Shown here in pieces: positions 1-8,683 of a stretch of 64,000 nt of DNA. The first letter of the stretch is position 1. Each line of letters starts with the position of its first letter. The notes under the pieces were generated by a model. That model saw only the letters and a list, made by a program, of their open reading frames with translations, made no database searches and had not been told where the DNA came from. The stretch lies in the NCBI GenBank assembly GCA_012103455.1, contig WLWT01000001.1:3231288-3295287 (forward strand). Reading direction: 5' to 3'. This DNA comes from Gammaproteobacteria bacterium (GTDB taxonomy: Bacteria > Pseudomonadota > Gammaproteobacteria > HK1). A program made the translations under genes and the position numbers.

Positions 1-225
1 GCGCTGATTGAGCAGCTCATAGGCCGCCGTAAGCCCACCGACGCCGGAGCCGATCACCACGGCACGCTTACCGGCGAATTGGTTCTCCTTACACACCACG
101 GGCCCGGGCGCGGTTTTGCGTCCCTGGTTAGCGGCGAAATCCAACATACTCCGGGCCATGGCGCCCGGGTTTTGCAGCAAGAATTGCAAGCGGCCTAGTT
201 TTTGGCCTGACTTCTGCTTGGACAT
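1..225 (-). CDS. FAD/NAD(P)-binding oxidoreductase, N-terminal part (runs off window)
   Basis: The first 75 residues are visible; the gene continues beyond base 1. After a basic leader of about 50 residues comes a dinucleotide-binding fold, VVIGSGVGGLTAAYELL (GxGxxG), typical of the FAD-binding end of phytoene-desaturase-like or amine-oxidase-like flavoenzymes. The ATG at 225 is preceded by a GGAGG ribosome site about 5 bases upstream, so the start is secure. Substrate cannot be inferred. It lies on the same strand as the reductase and dehydrogenase genes that follow and may be co-expressed with them. Confidence 0.75.
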   Translation of the reverse strand, partial: MSKQKSGQKLGRLQFLLQNPGAMARSMLDFAANQGRKTAPGPVVCKENQFAGKRAVVIGSGVGGLTAAYELLNQR

Positions 226-300
226 GGTGCCTCCTGTGCACGTGGATGGGGGTATGCGAAAGCCTCAAAGGATCTGGGATATTCCTTCCCTAATCAATCC

Positions 301-1353
301 CTAGATGCCGGCAATATTGTCAGGTGACTGCGGCCACTCGCCACTTTCCACTTTGCGCACGGCGTTTAGGATGCCTTCGTTGGCCGGGGTGGCAATGCCA
401 TGCTTCGCGCCTTTCTCTGCTACCAAACCGTTTAAGTATTCAATCTCGGTGCGCCGGCCTTTCTTGACATCCTGCCCCATAGACGGGAAGGAGCCGGGGG
501 CCCGCTCTTTGGCACCGTTCATCTTGGCCGCCTCGATGCGTGCCAAGGCGTCGGCATCGCCGTCCGCCGCCGCCACCCACTCATCCGGCGCGAAACCGGT
601 GATATTCTCCAACCGCACACCTTCGGCCTGCGCCACGCGGATGGTCTCGGCGGACAGGCGGATGGAGAGCCGCCGCGGCGCTTCCACCAGCGCCATGTCC
701 CTGGTGTCATAGCCGGTGCAAGCCGACAAACCGTTGCCGCTGGCGTTGATGGTGAGTTTGCTCCAGCGCTCGCCCATCAAGTTGGTGGTCATCTTGGCGC
801 TGTCCACATGTCCCAGCCATGCGACGAAATCCTTCACTCGATCGGATTCCTGTCCGCTTAACTCACCGCAGCGAAACACCGTGTACGAGGCACCCCGCTT
901 AGGCACATTGCGCTGCACGAAACCGGCCGATTTGAGGTCCACGGAGATAGTGCTGGCGATACACCCAGCCACCCGCTCCGAACCTACGATGGCGGCGATG
1001 CGATCTTCGTTAATGCAATTTTGCAGCGAGACAACAAAGCCCTCCCCCGACAGGGCCGGCTTGACCAGCTCCGCCGCCCATTCAGTGTCGTAGGACTTGG
1101 TTGAAATGATAGCTATATCCACCGGCTGCTCATGGGCGATCGCTTTGAATTCACCCGGTGTCATGGCTTTGACTTCGAGTTTGAAGCACTCCTCCTCGCT
1201 CATCCCCTTGAGCTCCAAGCCATCGCCGCGCATGGTTTCCACATGGTCCACCCAAGGGTCTACGAACGTGACGTCCATCCCTGCCCGGGCCAGGTTTCCC
1301 CCCGTGTAAGCGCCCACCGCGCCCGCTCCGATTACAAACACTTTTTTTGTCAT
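301..1353 (-). CDS. Ketopantoate reductase family (PanE/ApbA-like) oxidoreductase
   Basis: 350 residues. The N-terminus has a Rossmann NADP-binding motif (VIGAGAVGAYTGGNLARAG), then the ApbA catalytic region (IISTKSYDT, SLQNCINED) and a helical C-terminal dimerisation domain. Family members reduce 2-ketopantoate or related 2-oxo acids with NADPH. The length is slightly above that of E. coli PanE (about 300), and the surrounding catabolic genes suggest a paralogue acting on another 2-keto acid rather than the pantothenate enzyme. Its start overlaps the end of a decayed thiolase gene by 4 bases (ATGA type), so the two were once translationally coupled. Confidence 0.8.
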   Translation of the reverse strand: MTKKVFVIGAGAVGAYTGGNLARAGMDVTFVDPWVDHVETMRGDGLELKGMSEEECFKLEVKAMTPGEFKAIAHEQPVDIAIISTKSYDTEWAAELVKPALSGEGFVVSLQNCINEDRIAAIVGSERVAGCIASTISVDLKSAGFVQRNVPKRGASYTVFRCGELSGQESDRVKDFVAWLGHVDSAKMTTNLMGERWSKLTINASGNGLSACTGYDTRDMALVEAPRRLSIRLSAETIRVAQAEGVRLENITGFAPDEWVAAADGDADALARIEAAKMNGAKERAPGSFPSMGQDVKKGRRTEIEYLNGLVAEKGAKHGIATPANEGILNAVRKVESGEWPQSPDNIAGI

Positions 1354-1788
1354 GCTCGCTCAACTCCAACGCCCGATAGTTCATACGCATCCGAGGCGCA
1401 CCGTTCCGTCAATCCCGGCTCCTCCTCCCCGTCCCTGGGCCAGGTGGAACGCAGCGTGCTTGAGATCACCCGCGCCGCTTTGCCCATCAGGCCCAGCTCC
1501 CGCGCCTTGCGCTCACTGACGACAATGGCGGCAGCCGCTCCGCCGCCCACCGGCGAGCACATGGGCCGGGTCAGCGGCTCGGCGATCATCGGCGCCGCCG
1601 ATACTTCATCAACGCTCATGGCGTGGCGAAATCAGGCACGCTCATTCAACTCGTATATCGCCAGGCGCCATCCTGGCACCGGCGAGCGCTTGCGTCACTG
1701 CCTGTGCACCCAGGGCTTTGAGCCCTGACTCCAAATGCTTGCCGAAGAGCGTCATACCGATATCAGCGACATAAGCATTGAGCTTCAT
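1350..1788 (-). pseudogene. Decayed thiolase / lipid-transfer (SCP-x type) gene
   Basis: Two fragments of one thiolase are visible. From 1788 the N-terminus reads MKLNAYVADIGMTLFGKHLE and stops after about 38 residues at a TGA. From 1619 an internal segment resumes with the thiolase region MSVDEVSAAPMIAEPLTRPM and the glycine-rich loop CSPVGGGAAAAIV, then ends after 89 residues. The region between, which holds the active-site cysteine in intact thiolases of this group (about 390 residues), is deleted, and the C-terminal catalytic His and Cys are missing. An active protein is not expected. The family cleaves or forms acyl-CoA thioesters. Confidence 0.7.
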
Positions 1789-1800
1789 GGCAGGCCTCAG

Positions 1801-3228
1801 CTAAATGGCGAAGCCGCCGAGTTTCACATCCAGATATTCATCGATCCCCTGGCTGCCGCCTTCGCGCCCCAGACCGCTGTCCTTGACGCCACCGAACGGC
1901 GCGGCGGCGGCGGTGGGATTGATGTCGTTGATCCCGACGATGCCGAACTTGAGCGCCTCGAAAGCACGCATCGCCTGCGCGGTGTTGTTGGTGTAGACGT
2001 AAGCGGCGAGCCCGTAGTTGGTGTCGTTGGCCATGCCGATAACGTCGTCATCGTCGTCGTACGTCACCACGGCGGCGATCGGGCCGAAGGTTTCCTCGCG
2101 GTAGATGAGCATATCCGTGGTCACGCCGCTCAAAACGGTGGGTGAATAAAACGTACCGGCATCCAAGCCGTTATCCATCATGCGGTGCCCGCCGCACAGT
2201 AGCTGCGCCCCCTTGCTCAGGGCATCTTTGACCTGCGCATCGACTTTAGCCAGCGCCCGCTCGTCAATCAATGGGCCTACACCGATGCCGTCGGCCAAAC
2301 CATTGCCAGCCCGCAGGCGGATCACCCTGGAGACCAGCTCATCGGTAAACGGTGCGTGGGCGTCCTGGTGCACGAACATGCGGTTCGGACTGATGCACGC
2401 TTGTCCGGCGTTCAGGAACTTGACCGCCGCCGCGCCCTTGGCCGCGTGCACCGGATCGGCGTCCTTGAACACGATAAACGGCGCGTGCCCGCCCAACTCC
2501 AACGAAATGCGTTTCATATGCTGGCCGGCGCCTGCGGCCAACCTGCGGCCCACCGCCGTGGAGCCGGTGAAAGTCAGCTTGCGCACCCGCGGGTCCTCCA
2601 CCAGCAACCGGCCCACCGGTTGCGGATCCGCCGCCGTCACCAAGTTGATAACACCGGGCGGCACCCCGGCATCGATCAGCACTTTGTAAGTCTCGATGGC
2701 GCAAAGCGGCGTCGCCTCGGCGGGTTTCAGCACCACCGTGCAACCCGCCGCCAGCGCGGGACCCATCTTGCGGGTCAACATGGACACGGGGTAGTTCCAC
2801 GGCGTGATCGCGCCCACCACCCCCACCGGCTGGCGCAGCACGAGGAAGCGCTGATCCTGGCGCGGTGCCGGCAACACTTGGCCGCTGACACGTTTGGCCT
2901 CCTCGGCGAACCAGCGCAGGAAATCCGCCGCATACTGCACCTCGATGCGGGCCGCCCTGAGCGGCTTACCCTGCTCCATGGTCATGGTGCGCGCCAGGTG
3001 CTCCTTGCGCTGCACCATCAAGTCATAGGCTTTGTGCAGGATTTCAGAGCGCTCGAAGGCGGTACGCCCCGCCCAGCCCGCAGCGGCGGCATCCGCCGCG
3101 TGAATGGCCGCCAAGGTATCGGCTTCGCCACCATCGGCAACGGTATCGATCACCTCGCTTGTGGCCGGATTGGTGACCTCGAAGCGCTTGCCACTGATCG
3201 CTTCGCGCCATTGTCCGCTGATATACAT
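1801..3228 (-). CDS. NAD(P)-dependent aldehyde dehydrogenase (succinate-semialdehyde dehydrogenase-like)
   Basis: 475 residues, full length for the ALDH superfamily. Visible motifs are the WNYPVSM cofactor-loop segment, the FTGSTAVGR NAD-binding motif, the general-base motif LELGGHAPF and the nucleophile region GQACISPNR with catalytic Cys, then EETFGPI near the C-terminus. Overall it resembles the GabD group, which oxidises succinate semialdehyde to succinate, but substrate is not decided by these motifs. It lies 12 bases upstream of the thiolase remnant on the same strand. Confidence 0.88.
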   Translation of the reverse strand: MYISGQWREAISGKRFEVTNPATSEVIDTVADGGEADTLAAIHAADAAAAGWAGRTAFERSEILHKAYDLMVQRKEHLARTMTMEQGKPLRAARIEVQYAADFLRWFAEEAKRVSGQVLPAPRQDQRFLVLRQPVGVVGAITPWNYPVSMLTRKMGPALAAGCTVVLKPAEATPLCAIETYKVLIDAGVPPGVINLVTAADPQPVGRLLVEDPRVRKLTFTGSTAVGRRLAAGAGQHMKRISLELGGHAPFIVFKDADPVHAAKGAAAVKFLNAGQACISPNRMFVHQDAHAPFTDELVSRVIRLRAGNGLADGIGVGPLIDERALAKVDAQVKDALSKGAQLLCGGHRMMDNGLDAGTFYSPTVLSGVTTDMLIYREETFGPIAAVVTYDDDDDVIGMANDTNYGLAAYVYTNNTAQAMRAFEALKFGIVGINDINPTAAAAPFGGVKDSGLGREGGSQGIDEYLDVKLGGFAI

Positions 3229-3247
3229 GCTCGACTTATCTCCGCAC

Positions 3248-4288
3248 TTAACTGCCCGTCATCAGGCGCTCATAAATTCTTGCCAACGCCGCCTTATCCG
3301 GCCGTATCGGTGGTATCCGCCGGGTCACGGAATACGGCACCAGCCGGGCGCCGTCGTGGGCCGCTACGGCGAAGGAAAACACGTAAAAATCAGGTTCGGC
3401 GCCCATCCGCAGATCGGACAGTACTAACTGCCCCGCCCGTACCTCGGCGCTCAAAAAACCCCTGGAAAACCATTTGAGCCGGCGCACCGCCCAGACATCC
3501 GCGTGCGCCTCGAGTAGTTGTTCATCATGCGCGTAGGACTTGAATTCGATAGGCCGGCGCGGTGCCAGGAGGGAATAGTAGCCGACGTAATACGCATCTT
3601 CTTGCATCACCACCGCCCGCCACAGCAGTGCGTTGAACGGTGTGGGAATCACCAATAGCCGAGCCTGCGCCATCGCACTCTCGCGCAAGTCCTCTTCGAT
3701 GATCGCCGTGACATGAGCTTGGAACAGCAAGGTGAGCGCAAGATAGGCCGTACTCACACTCAGGCCGGTCACGGCCAAGCGCACGCCCAAGCGGCGCCGG
3801 CGGCGCATCGCCACGAAAGCGATGACGCCGGCGGCCAACGGCAAGGTATAGAGCGGATCGATAATGAAAATGCTGCCCGCGCCGAACGGGTGCTCACTCA
3901 AGGGCCACAGCAGTTGGGTGCCGTAGACGGTGGCCGCATCCAGCAGCGGATGGGTAATAAGACATAGCCATACCATCCAACACCAGGCGCGAAACGATAC
4001 CCTCTCGCCGCCCTGGGATAGCGCTACTCGGGATAGCGCTGCTCGGCCAGCCAGGCGCATGGCACACCACGCCAACAGAGGTGTCACCACGCTCAGCAGC
4101 AACAGTGAATGGGTGGCGCTGCGGTGATAGGTAAAGCTGGCCACCGGATCGCTATAGCGCACTATCACGTCCAGATCCGGCAAGGTGGCCAACAAGCCAC
4201 CCATCAAGGCCGCCCTCGCGCCGATACGCGCTCCCAGTGTGGTAGCGCCTAGGGCTGCCCCGAGGGTGAATTGGGTTAGCGAATCCAC
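3248..4288 (-). CDS. Membrane-bound metal-dependent hydrolase (DUF457/YdjM family)
   Basis: 346 residues. The N-terminus MDSLTQFTLGAALGA, followed by PDLDV and HRSATHSLLLL, is the hallmark of DUF457, a group of inner-membrane proteins with conserved Asp/His residues thought to bind metal. Several hydrophobic segments lie in the first 190 residues; the C-terminal 130 residues are soluble-looking. An in-gene 15-base tandem duplication encodes the repeated ALSRVALSQ. Biological role in the family is unknown. It ends 19 bases before the aldehyde dehydrogenase start on the same strand. Confidence 0.8.
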   Translation of the reverse strand: MDSLTQFTLGAALGATTLGARIGARAALMGGLLATLPDLDVIVRYSDPVASFTYHRSATHSLLLLSVVTPLLAWCAMRLAGRAALSRVALSQGGERVSFRAWCWMVWLCLITHPLLDAATVYGTQLLWPLSEHPFGAGSIFIIDPLYTLPLAAGVIAFVAMRRRRRLGVRLAVTGLSVSTAYLALTLLFQAHVTAIIEEDLRESAMAQARLLVIPTPFNALLWRAVVMQEDAYYVGYYSLLAPRRPIEFKSYAHDEQLLEAHADVWAVRRLKWFSRGFLSAEVRAGQLVLSDLRMGAEPDFYVFSFAVAAHDGARLVPYSVTRRIPPIRPDKAALARIYERLMTGS

Positions 4289-4359
4289 AGTATCGGATTT
4301 ACCGGGATGGTGGATCTAAATAGTGGATCCAAAAAGATGGCGCGAAACAGGATGCCTGT

Positions 4360-5139
4360 TCAGTAGGTGCCAGGATAAGCGCCACCATCCAACAGGAAGT
4401 TCTGGCCGGTAATATAGCCGGTGTGGGCGCTACAGATAAACGCACAAGTCTTGCCGAACTCCTGCGCTGTGCCAAAACGTCCGGACGGATTAGCCGCCGC
4501 CTGCGCCGCCGCCACCGCCGCTTCATCCTCACCGGTCTTCGCTGCCCTGAAGGCAAAAGTTCCCCGCAGCCGATCGGTATCGAACGGCCCTGGCAAGATG
4601 CTGTTGATGGTGACTCCGCGGCGCACCGTATTGCGCGCCACGCCGGCGACGAAGCCGTGTAGACCACTACGGGCGCCATTCGACAAACCCAGCACATCAA
4701 TGGGCGCTTTAACCGACGAGGAGGTAATGTTGACGATGCGGCCAAAACCGCGCTCCATCATGCCATCTACGGTGGCTTTGATGAGTTCTATGGCGGTCAA
4801 CATGTTCGCATCCAGAGCCGCGATCCAATCATCCCGCGTCCAATCGCGAAAATCGCCCGGCGGCGGCCCACCGGCGTTGTTCACCAGGATGTCCGGCGCA
4901 GGACAGGCCGCCAGCGCCGCCGCGCGGCCCTGCGCTGTGGTGATGTCGCCAGTAACCGCGGTCACTTGCACGCCGGTTTTGCCGCGGATCTGCGCCGCCG
5001 TGGCCTCCAGCGTGGCGGCAGTGCGCGCTGTTATCACCACGTGCACGCCCTCTTCGGCCAATGCCATGGCACAACCCTTACCCAGACCTTTACTCGCCGC
5101 ACACACGATGGCGTGCTTACCCGCAATCCCTAAATCCAC
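4360..5139 (-). CDS. Short-chain dehydrogenase/reductase with altered active site
   Basis: 259 residues. It has an SDR Rossmann fold: CAASKGLGKGCAMALAEEG at the cofactor site, LVNNAGG in strand 4 and the NITSSS serine segment. Where classical SDRs have YxxxK the protein reads LGLSNGARSGLHGF, so the catalytic Tyr and Lys are not in their usual form. This is a divergent SDR subgroup rather than obvious damage, because the rest is intact. The C-terminal LLDGGAYPG is normal for SDRs. Reaction unknown; an oxidoreductase with a changed proton relay, or a non-reductase role, are both possible. Confidence 0.8.
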   Translation of the reverse strand: MDLGIAGKHAIVCAASKGLGKGCAMALAEEGVHVVITARTAATLEATAAQIRGKTGVQVTAVTGDITTAQGRAAALAACPAPDILVNNAGGPPPGDFRDWTRDDWIAALDANMLTAIELIKATVDGMMERGFGRIVNITSSSVKAPIDVLGLSNGARSGLHGFVAGVARNTVRRGVTINSILPGPFDTDRLRGTFAFRAAKTGEDEAAVAAAQAAANPSGRFGTAQEFGKTCAFICSAHTGYITGQNFLLDGGAYPGTY

Positions 5140-5184
5140 GGTACTTCTCCCCCATCTCTCGTTAATTCAACTAACCGCGCCCGA

Positions 5185-6369
5185 CTATCCACGGCGGATC
5201 TCCGAACCGGGAAAAGTCAACTTGATGCGGAATACGACTTTACTGGCGCAGGTGATGGCGTGGGTGCCGGGATCGAGGTACACCGGTATCTCGTTAATGG
5301 TCTTATCCACCACACACTGAAAGCCACGCTCGGAGAAGATGTCGATCAACATGGACAAGGCCAGCGGATCTTCGAATACGCTGTCATCGGAGTTGACGAT
5401 GGCGCGCCCTGCCACCGCGTGGCGCTCGATAATAGGCATGAACTTGTCACGTACCAGAGCAACCACCTGCACGAACAGCTCGCGGCTATCGAGTTCGTAA
5501 CTATCCAGGCGGCGGATCAGTTCCTGGCGCGCATGTAGCGTCAAATCCTGGGCCAGCGGCAGCGGGCGCAGGCGATCAAAGGTGCGCGGATCCAGCTCGA
5601 GTGAACTTTGATACTGAAGTTCGCGCACGATATTTTGCTCCACTTCTTTGATCGGCCCTTCCGCGTTGACGAAGTGGTAGTGGTAGATCTCTTTGAGCGA
5701 CGTGAGTGCATCCCAGGTCTGCTCCTTGAACACCCGGTAACGGTGTCTAGCGGCCTCGGGATCCACATCGGTTTTGCGCAGTTCTTCTTTGCTGCCGACC
5801 CCGGTTTCCTCGACTTCTTTGTTGGCCGCGATGATCTGCTCGCCGCGGGCGAGTTGGCGGGCCACGCTGGTCTGTTCGGTCACGAACAGCGCCATGGCGT
5901 GCACCGTGGGCCGGCGGAAATTAATCGCCAGCGGGGTATCGGCGAACTCTTGGTGCAGCGCCTGAATTTTGTCTACCAATCGCTTCAAGCACTCCGTTTG
6001 CACCCTGGTGCGGGGAAATCCATCGAGCACGGCACCGTCGCGAAAGGGCAGTTCCAGCAGCTTGTGCAACAAGATCTCGAACACTTCCTTGTCGCCGACC
6101 AAGCCACCGGCGTCTTTGATACGCTGCGCCTCGGGCATATTCAACAGCGCACTCATCACGATGGGCGGACAGGTCAGGCCGCGCACCCGCATGATGAACT
6201 GCGTTTGCGTGCCCTTGCCTGAACCAGGCGCGCCGCCCAGTAAGATCAGCTCCTTGGGAAAGCGCAGATGCTCCCGTCCGCGCGCCTCCTCCAGCGCGTC
6301 CCAGACGGTATCGAAGATAAGCTGCGCATCTTTGATCTCCAGATCCGCAGTGTGACTGTTTTGTTCCAT
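5185..6369 (-). CDS. Nucleoside monophosphate kinase (adenylate kinase-like) with long C-terminal extension
   Basis: 394 residues from the ATG at 6369; an upstream ATG at 6528 adds a poor leader and is less likely. The P-loop GGAPGSGKGTQ lies near residue 35 and is followed by an adenylate-kinase-like core with LDGFPRTRVQTE (NMP-binding region). The core is normally about 215 residues; here roughly 170 more follow, without a recognised motif. It should phosphorylate a nucleoside monophosphate, but the extension suggests a specialised member. It is divergent from lysW across a 200-base gap, so the two may share regulation. Confidence 0.8.
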   Translation of the reverse strand: MEQNSHTADLEIKDAQLIFDTVWDALEEARGREHLRFPKELILLGGAPGSGKGTQTQFIMRVRGLTCPPIVMSALLNMPEAQRIKDAGGLVGDKEVFEILLHKLLELPFRDGAVLDGFPRTRVQTECLKRLVDKIQALHQEFADTPLAINFRRPTVHAMALFVTEQTSVARQLARGEQIIAANKEVEETGVGSKEELRKTDVDPEAARHRYRVFKEQTWDALTSLKEIYHYHFVNAEGPIKEVEQNIVRELQYQSSLELDPRTFDRLRPLPLAQDLTLHARQELIRRLDSYELDSRELFVQVVALVRDKFMPIIERHAVAGRAIVNSDDSVFEDPLALSMLIDIFSERGFQCVVDKTINEIPVYLDPGTHAITCASKVVFRIKLTFPGSEIRRG

Positions 6370-6487
6370 GGCTGAGGGATTCCGGGGCTCTTTAGCAACA
6401 GCACACCAAAGCTGCGCGATTCTACCAGGGCAATGCGGCAATGGCATGAGCCCGGCAACGCCGCAGCGCCCAATCAAGGCCAAGAGC

Positions 6488-6516
6488 TTGAGACTATCGC
6501 AACGGCGCAGTTTAAT
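6488..6516 (+). promoter_or_regulatory. Candidate sigma-70 promoter of the lysW operon
   Basis: TTGAGA at 6488-6493, a 17-base spacer, and TTTAAT at 6511-6516, each one base off consensus. A start near 6523 would leave a leader of about 46 bases before lysW. Inferred from pattern only. Confidence 0.45.
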
Positions 6517-6568
6517 GGCGCAGTTCAATAATGGGTTTTGCTACCCACCTGTTGCGAAGAGTGCTGGC

Positions 6569-6733
6569 ATGTCTACCTGCCCCGTATGTGATGGCGATGT
6601 GGAATTGAGCGGCGATGCTGTGGAGGGAGAACTCATCGAGTGCCCGGATTGCGGCTCGGAACTGGAGATCACCGGTCTTGAGCCGGTGCAACTGGCCGAA
6701 GCGCCGGAAGCCGAAGAGGACTGGGGCGAATGA
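6569..6733 (+). CDS. lysW: LysW amino-group carrier protein
   Basis: 54 residues, the usual LysW size. It has a zinc-ribbon pattern [10 protein letters not shown] ... [10 protein letters not shown] and ends in the conserved EDWGE, whose terminal Glu carries the substrate: its gamma-carboxyl is joined to the alpha-amino group of aminoadipate (or glutamate), which then rides on the carrier through the LysZ, LysY and LysJ reactions. Acidic overall, as in known carriers. The TGA stop overlaps the ATG of lysX. The ATG at 6569 is chosen because it gives the exact family N-terminus (MSTCPVC). Confidence 0.95.
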   Translation: MSTCPVCDGDVELSGDAVEGELIECPDCGSELEITGLEPVQLAEAPEAEEDWGE

Positions 6734-7578
6734 GGGTAGGCTTCCTCCATTCGCTGATCCGCAAGGATGAAAAACTCCTGCTGGAGGCGTTTAAAGGATT
6801 CGGCGGCGTAGAACTGGTCATGTTGGATGACCGTCAGTTGACGTTCGACTTGCGCACACCGCCGCCGGTGGACGTCGTGCTGGAGCGCTCCATCAACCAT
6901 TCGCGGGCCATGCACGCGCTCAAACTATTCGAGGCGCTGGGCATCCGCTGCGTGAATACCCATGACGTCTCAAGAGTGTGCGGCGACAAACTGTTGACCT
7001 CCATCGCGCTTGCAGACGCCAACGTGCCGCAGCCGCAGGTGCGCATCGCCTTCACTGAACAGTCCGCGCTGCAAGCCATTGAGGAACTGGGCTATCCGGT
7101 GGTGCTAAAACCGGCAGTAGGCTCCTGGGGCCGCCTGCTCTCCAAAGTCAATGACCGCGAGGCAGCGGAATCCATTTTGGAGCACAAGACAGTACTCGGC
7201 AGTTACCACCACTCCATCTTCTATATGCAAAAATACGTGGAGAAAAACGGGCGCGATATCCGCAGCTTCGTGGTGGGCGATGAGTGCATTGCCGCCATTT
7301 ACCGCACATCCGGGCACTGGATCACCAACACCGCCCGCGGCGCCACCGCCCGCGGTTGTCCGGTCACCCCGGCCATCGCCGACCTCAGCTTGGCGGCGGC
7401 CAAGGCCGTGGGCGGCGGCGTGGTGGCTATTGATCTGTTCGAACTGGCGGACGGCAGCTTCCAGGTCAACGAAGTCAACTACACCATGGAGTTCAAGAAC
7501 TCCATCGACACCACCGGCGTCAACATCCCGCAGCATATCGCCGCCTACGCGGTGGCTGCCGGCAAGGCCTGCCGGTAA
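6730..7578 (+). CDS. lysX: LysX, ATP-grasp ligase joining alpha-aminoadipate to LysW
   Basis: 282 residues, family length. It is an ATP-grasp enzyme that forms the gamma-glutamyl-type amide between the LysW C-terminal Glu and the amino group of the substrate. Visible segments are [13 protein letters not shown] near the N-terminus, [14 protein letters not shown] (ATP-binding), WITNTARGA, and the metal-binding C-terminal [12 protein letters not shown], all close to Thermus-type LysX. Whether it prefers aminoadipate (lysine) or glutamate (arginine) cannot be settled by eye. It overlaps lysW by 4 bases (ATGA). Confidence 0.93.
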   Translation: MRVGFLHSLIRKDEKLLLEAFKGFGGVELVMLDDRQLTFDLRTPPPVDVVLERSINHSRAMHALKLFEALGIRCVNTHDVSRVCGDKLLTSIALADANVPQPQVRIAFTEQSALQAIEELGYPVVLKPAVGSWGRLLSKVNDREAAESILEHKTVLGSYHHSIFYMQKYVEKNGRDIRSFVVGDECIAAIYRTSGHWITNTARGATARGCPVTPAIADLSLAAAKAVGGGVVAIDLFELADGSFQVNEVNYTMEFKNSIDTTGVNIPQHIAAYAVAAGKACR

Positions 7579-7588
7579 CGCGTGAGTC

Positions 7589-8626
7589 ATGCACCAAGAC
7601 GTCATTAAAGTGGCCATCACCGGCGGCTCCGGCTACACCGGCGGTGAACTCGTACGCTTGCTGCATTTTCACCCCAAGGTGGAGATCACTCAGATCACAT
7701 CGCAGCGGCTTGCCGGTAAATTCGTGCACAACGCCCATCCGAACCTGCGCCAAGTGAGCCGCCATAAGTTCTGTACTCTGAGCGAACTGGCGCCCTGCGA
7801 TCTGCTGTTTCTGTGCTTGCCCCATGGCCGCGCCATGGACAGCATCGACGCTTTTCGCACGCTGGCGCCGAAGATCATCGACTTGAGCGGCGATTTCCGC
7901 CTGCGTAACCCGTCGGATTATGACAAGTGGTACGGCCGCGCCCATCCACGCCCCGAGTTATTGACCGAATTCGTCTACGGCATACCGGAACTGCACCGCG
8001 CGCGCATGGCTCGGGCGGACTTGGTCACCGGCGCCGGTTGCAACGCCACCGCCACCATTTTGGCCCTGCGCCCGCTGGTGCAAGCCAAGCTGGTGGACTC
8101 GGTGGTGGTGGAAGTCAAAGCCGGCTCCAGCGAGGGCGGTAACGCCAGTTCCGATGCTAGCCACCATCCGGAGCGAAGCGGCGTGGTGCGTTCTTACAAA
8201 CCCACCGGCCACCGGCACGTGGCCGAGATGCAACAAGCTCTGGATGGGATCCCCATTCATTTCTCCGCCACCGCCATCGAGATGGTGCGCGGCATTCTCG
8301 CCACTTGCCATGTATTCTTGCGCGAAGACGTGGACGAGAAAGCGCTCTGGAAGCTCTACCGCCAAGCTTATGGCGATGAACCCTTCATTCGCATCGTCAA
8401 GGAGCGCAGCGGCATTCACCGCTACCCGGAGCCCAAATTGCTGGCCGGCACCAACTACTGCGATATCGGTTTCGAACGCGACCCGCACAGCAACCGGCTG
8501 GTGGTGCTGAGCGCCATCGACAATCTGATGAAAGGGGCCGGTGGCCAGGGGGTGCAAGCGCTGAATGCGATGCACGGTTGGGACGAGCGCACCGGCCTCG
8601 AATTCCCCGGCTTACATCCCATCTAA
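7589..8626 (+). CDS. lysY: LysY, [LysW]-aminoadipyl phosphate reductase (ArgC family)
   Basis: 345 residues. It has an ArgC-type fold with the NADP motif GGSGYTGGELVRLL at the N-terminus and the catalytic cysteine in GAGCNATATIL, plus SSEGGNASSDASHH and the final NLMKGAGGQGVQALN typical of the family. It reduces the carrier-bound acyl phosphate to the semialdehyde. It starts 10 bases after lysX. It could in principle also serve the arginine pathway if the cluster is bifunctional. Confidence 0.92.
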   Translation: MHQDVIKVAITGGSGYTGGELVRLLHFHPKVEITQITSQRLAGKFVHNAHPNLRQVSRHKFCTLSELAPCDLLFLCLPHGRAMDSIDAFRTLAPKIIDLSGDFRLRNPSDYDKWYGRAHPRPELLTEFVYGIPELHRARMARADLVTGAGCNATATILALRPLVQAKLVDSVVVEVKAGSSEGGNASSDASHHPERSGVVRSYKPTGHRHVAEMQQALDGIPIHFSATAIEMVRGILATCHVFLREDVDEKALWKLYRQAYGDEPFIRIVKERSGIHRYPEPKLLAGTNYCDIGFERDPHSNRLVVLSAIDNLMKGAGGQGVQALNAMHGWDERTGLEFPGLHPI

Positions 8627-8672
8627 GCCGTGTGCCCCATCCAAGCCGTGTGCCCCATCCAAGCTATGTGCC
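8619..8672 (+). repeat. Short tandem repeat (18-base unit) after lysY
   Basis: About 2.5-3 copies of AAGCCGTGTGCCCCATCC directly after and partly within the lysY stop region, with the last copy degenerate. One of several similar short tandem duplications at gene borders in this window. Confidence 0.8.
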
Positions 8673-8683
8673 GAAGCTGATTC

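Noticed and set aside
2356..3477. 373-codon plus-strand frame
   Set aside because: Antisense to the aldehyde dehydrogenase and the hydrolase; low-complexity Arg/His/Gly-rich shadow of high-GC coding DNA.
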